Part shown: one piece after another, positions 63,891-64,000 of the stretch
Position numbering within the stretch: the first letter of the stretch is position 1
How the letters are laid out: every line of letters begins with the position of its first letter
From: Saussurea involucrata
Lineage: Eukaryota > Streptophyta > Magnoliopsida > Asterales > Asteraceae
Assembly (NCBI GenBank): GCA_033807775.1
Contig: CM066325.1
Span: forward strand, 17,479,301-17,543,300
Length of the DNA: 64,000 bases
Direction of reading: 5' to 3'
Notes under the pieces: model-generated
The model's database searches: none
Told to the model about the DNA's origin: nothing
Seen by the model: the letters and a program-made list of their open reading frames with translations, nothing else
Translations under genes and position numbers: made by a program

Positions 63891-64000
63891 CTGATACAAA
63901 CAAGAAGATGAAAAACATTGTGTAGTAGCTTGAGTTCTCTTACTTAAAGTACTTTTTAATATGATTTAAGATTAACAAGCTACTCTAGAGCAGTAGAAGA

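Noticed and set aside
63930..64000. Possible further upstream exon of the EF-P-like gene at the right edge
   Set aside because: A GT donor could be placed, but the short reading frame does not match the expected protein well enough to claim it.

Overview
This is a transposon-dense stretch of a flowering-plant nuclear genome. It is eudicot, and the retroelement types point to the daisy family (Asteraceae); that last step is inference from element style, not from a search. The composition is AT-rich, the genes have GT-AG introns, and no prokaryotic gene organisation is present. Only three host genes are clearly readable: an alpha-tubulin gene (minus strand, 28348-31587, five coding exons, about 449 aa), a mitochondrial dicarboxylate/tricarboxylate carrier gene (plus strand, 54426-59614, six exons, 299 aa) and the 3' part of an elongation-factor-P-like gene (minus strand, from 63890 down to 61575, continuing off the right edge). 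A short two-exon gene of unknown function (16285-16624) exists with two broken relatives nearby.

Layout. 0.1-1.8 kb: broken MULE transposase with SWIM zinc finger and OTU protease domains. 2.4-3.0 kb: Tourist-like MITE. 3.1-15.4 kb: a 12.3 kb non-autonomous LTR retrotransposon whose interior is present twice in tandem, each copy with a coiled-coil Gag-like reading frame and no polymerase. 15.4-26.5 kb: LINE tails, a Helitron, three PIF/Harbinger-type elements (one carrying a complete Myb-like ORF1 gene), a 5'-truncated SINE and the three relatives of the small gene. 28.3-31.6 kb: alpha-tubulin, with repeats in intron 4 and a SINE just upstream. 33.0-33.6 kb: an AACGAAC-rich inverted-repeat element.

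34.2-45.5 kb: a probable Ty3/gypsy solo LTR (5-bp target duplication ACATA), split by a young full-length Ty1/copia element (35168-43123) with two 1192-bp LTRs, a matching TGTTC duplication, gag, and a pol frame broken by a single in-frame stop. 45.9-54.3 kb: an 8.4 kb Mutator-like element with about 290-bp terminal inverted repeats and an exact 9-bp duplication; it holds gypsy-LTR-like sequence, a SINE with an exact 15-bp duplication and a 5'-truncated LINE, and ends about 150 bp upstream of the carrier start codon. The carrier's third intron (2.9 kb) is filled by foldback elements.

The three host genes are unrelated housekeeping functions (cytoskeleton, mitochondrial metabolite exchange, probably organellar translation) and show no sign of working as a cluster. 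The most unusual signals are structural: eight copies of a GC-rich palindrome in each copia LTR, arrays of short hairpins in the duplicated retroelement, the tandem-interior retroelement without flanking duplication, and the large Mutator-like element abutting the carrier gene. I did not find convincing evidence of a wholly new system.
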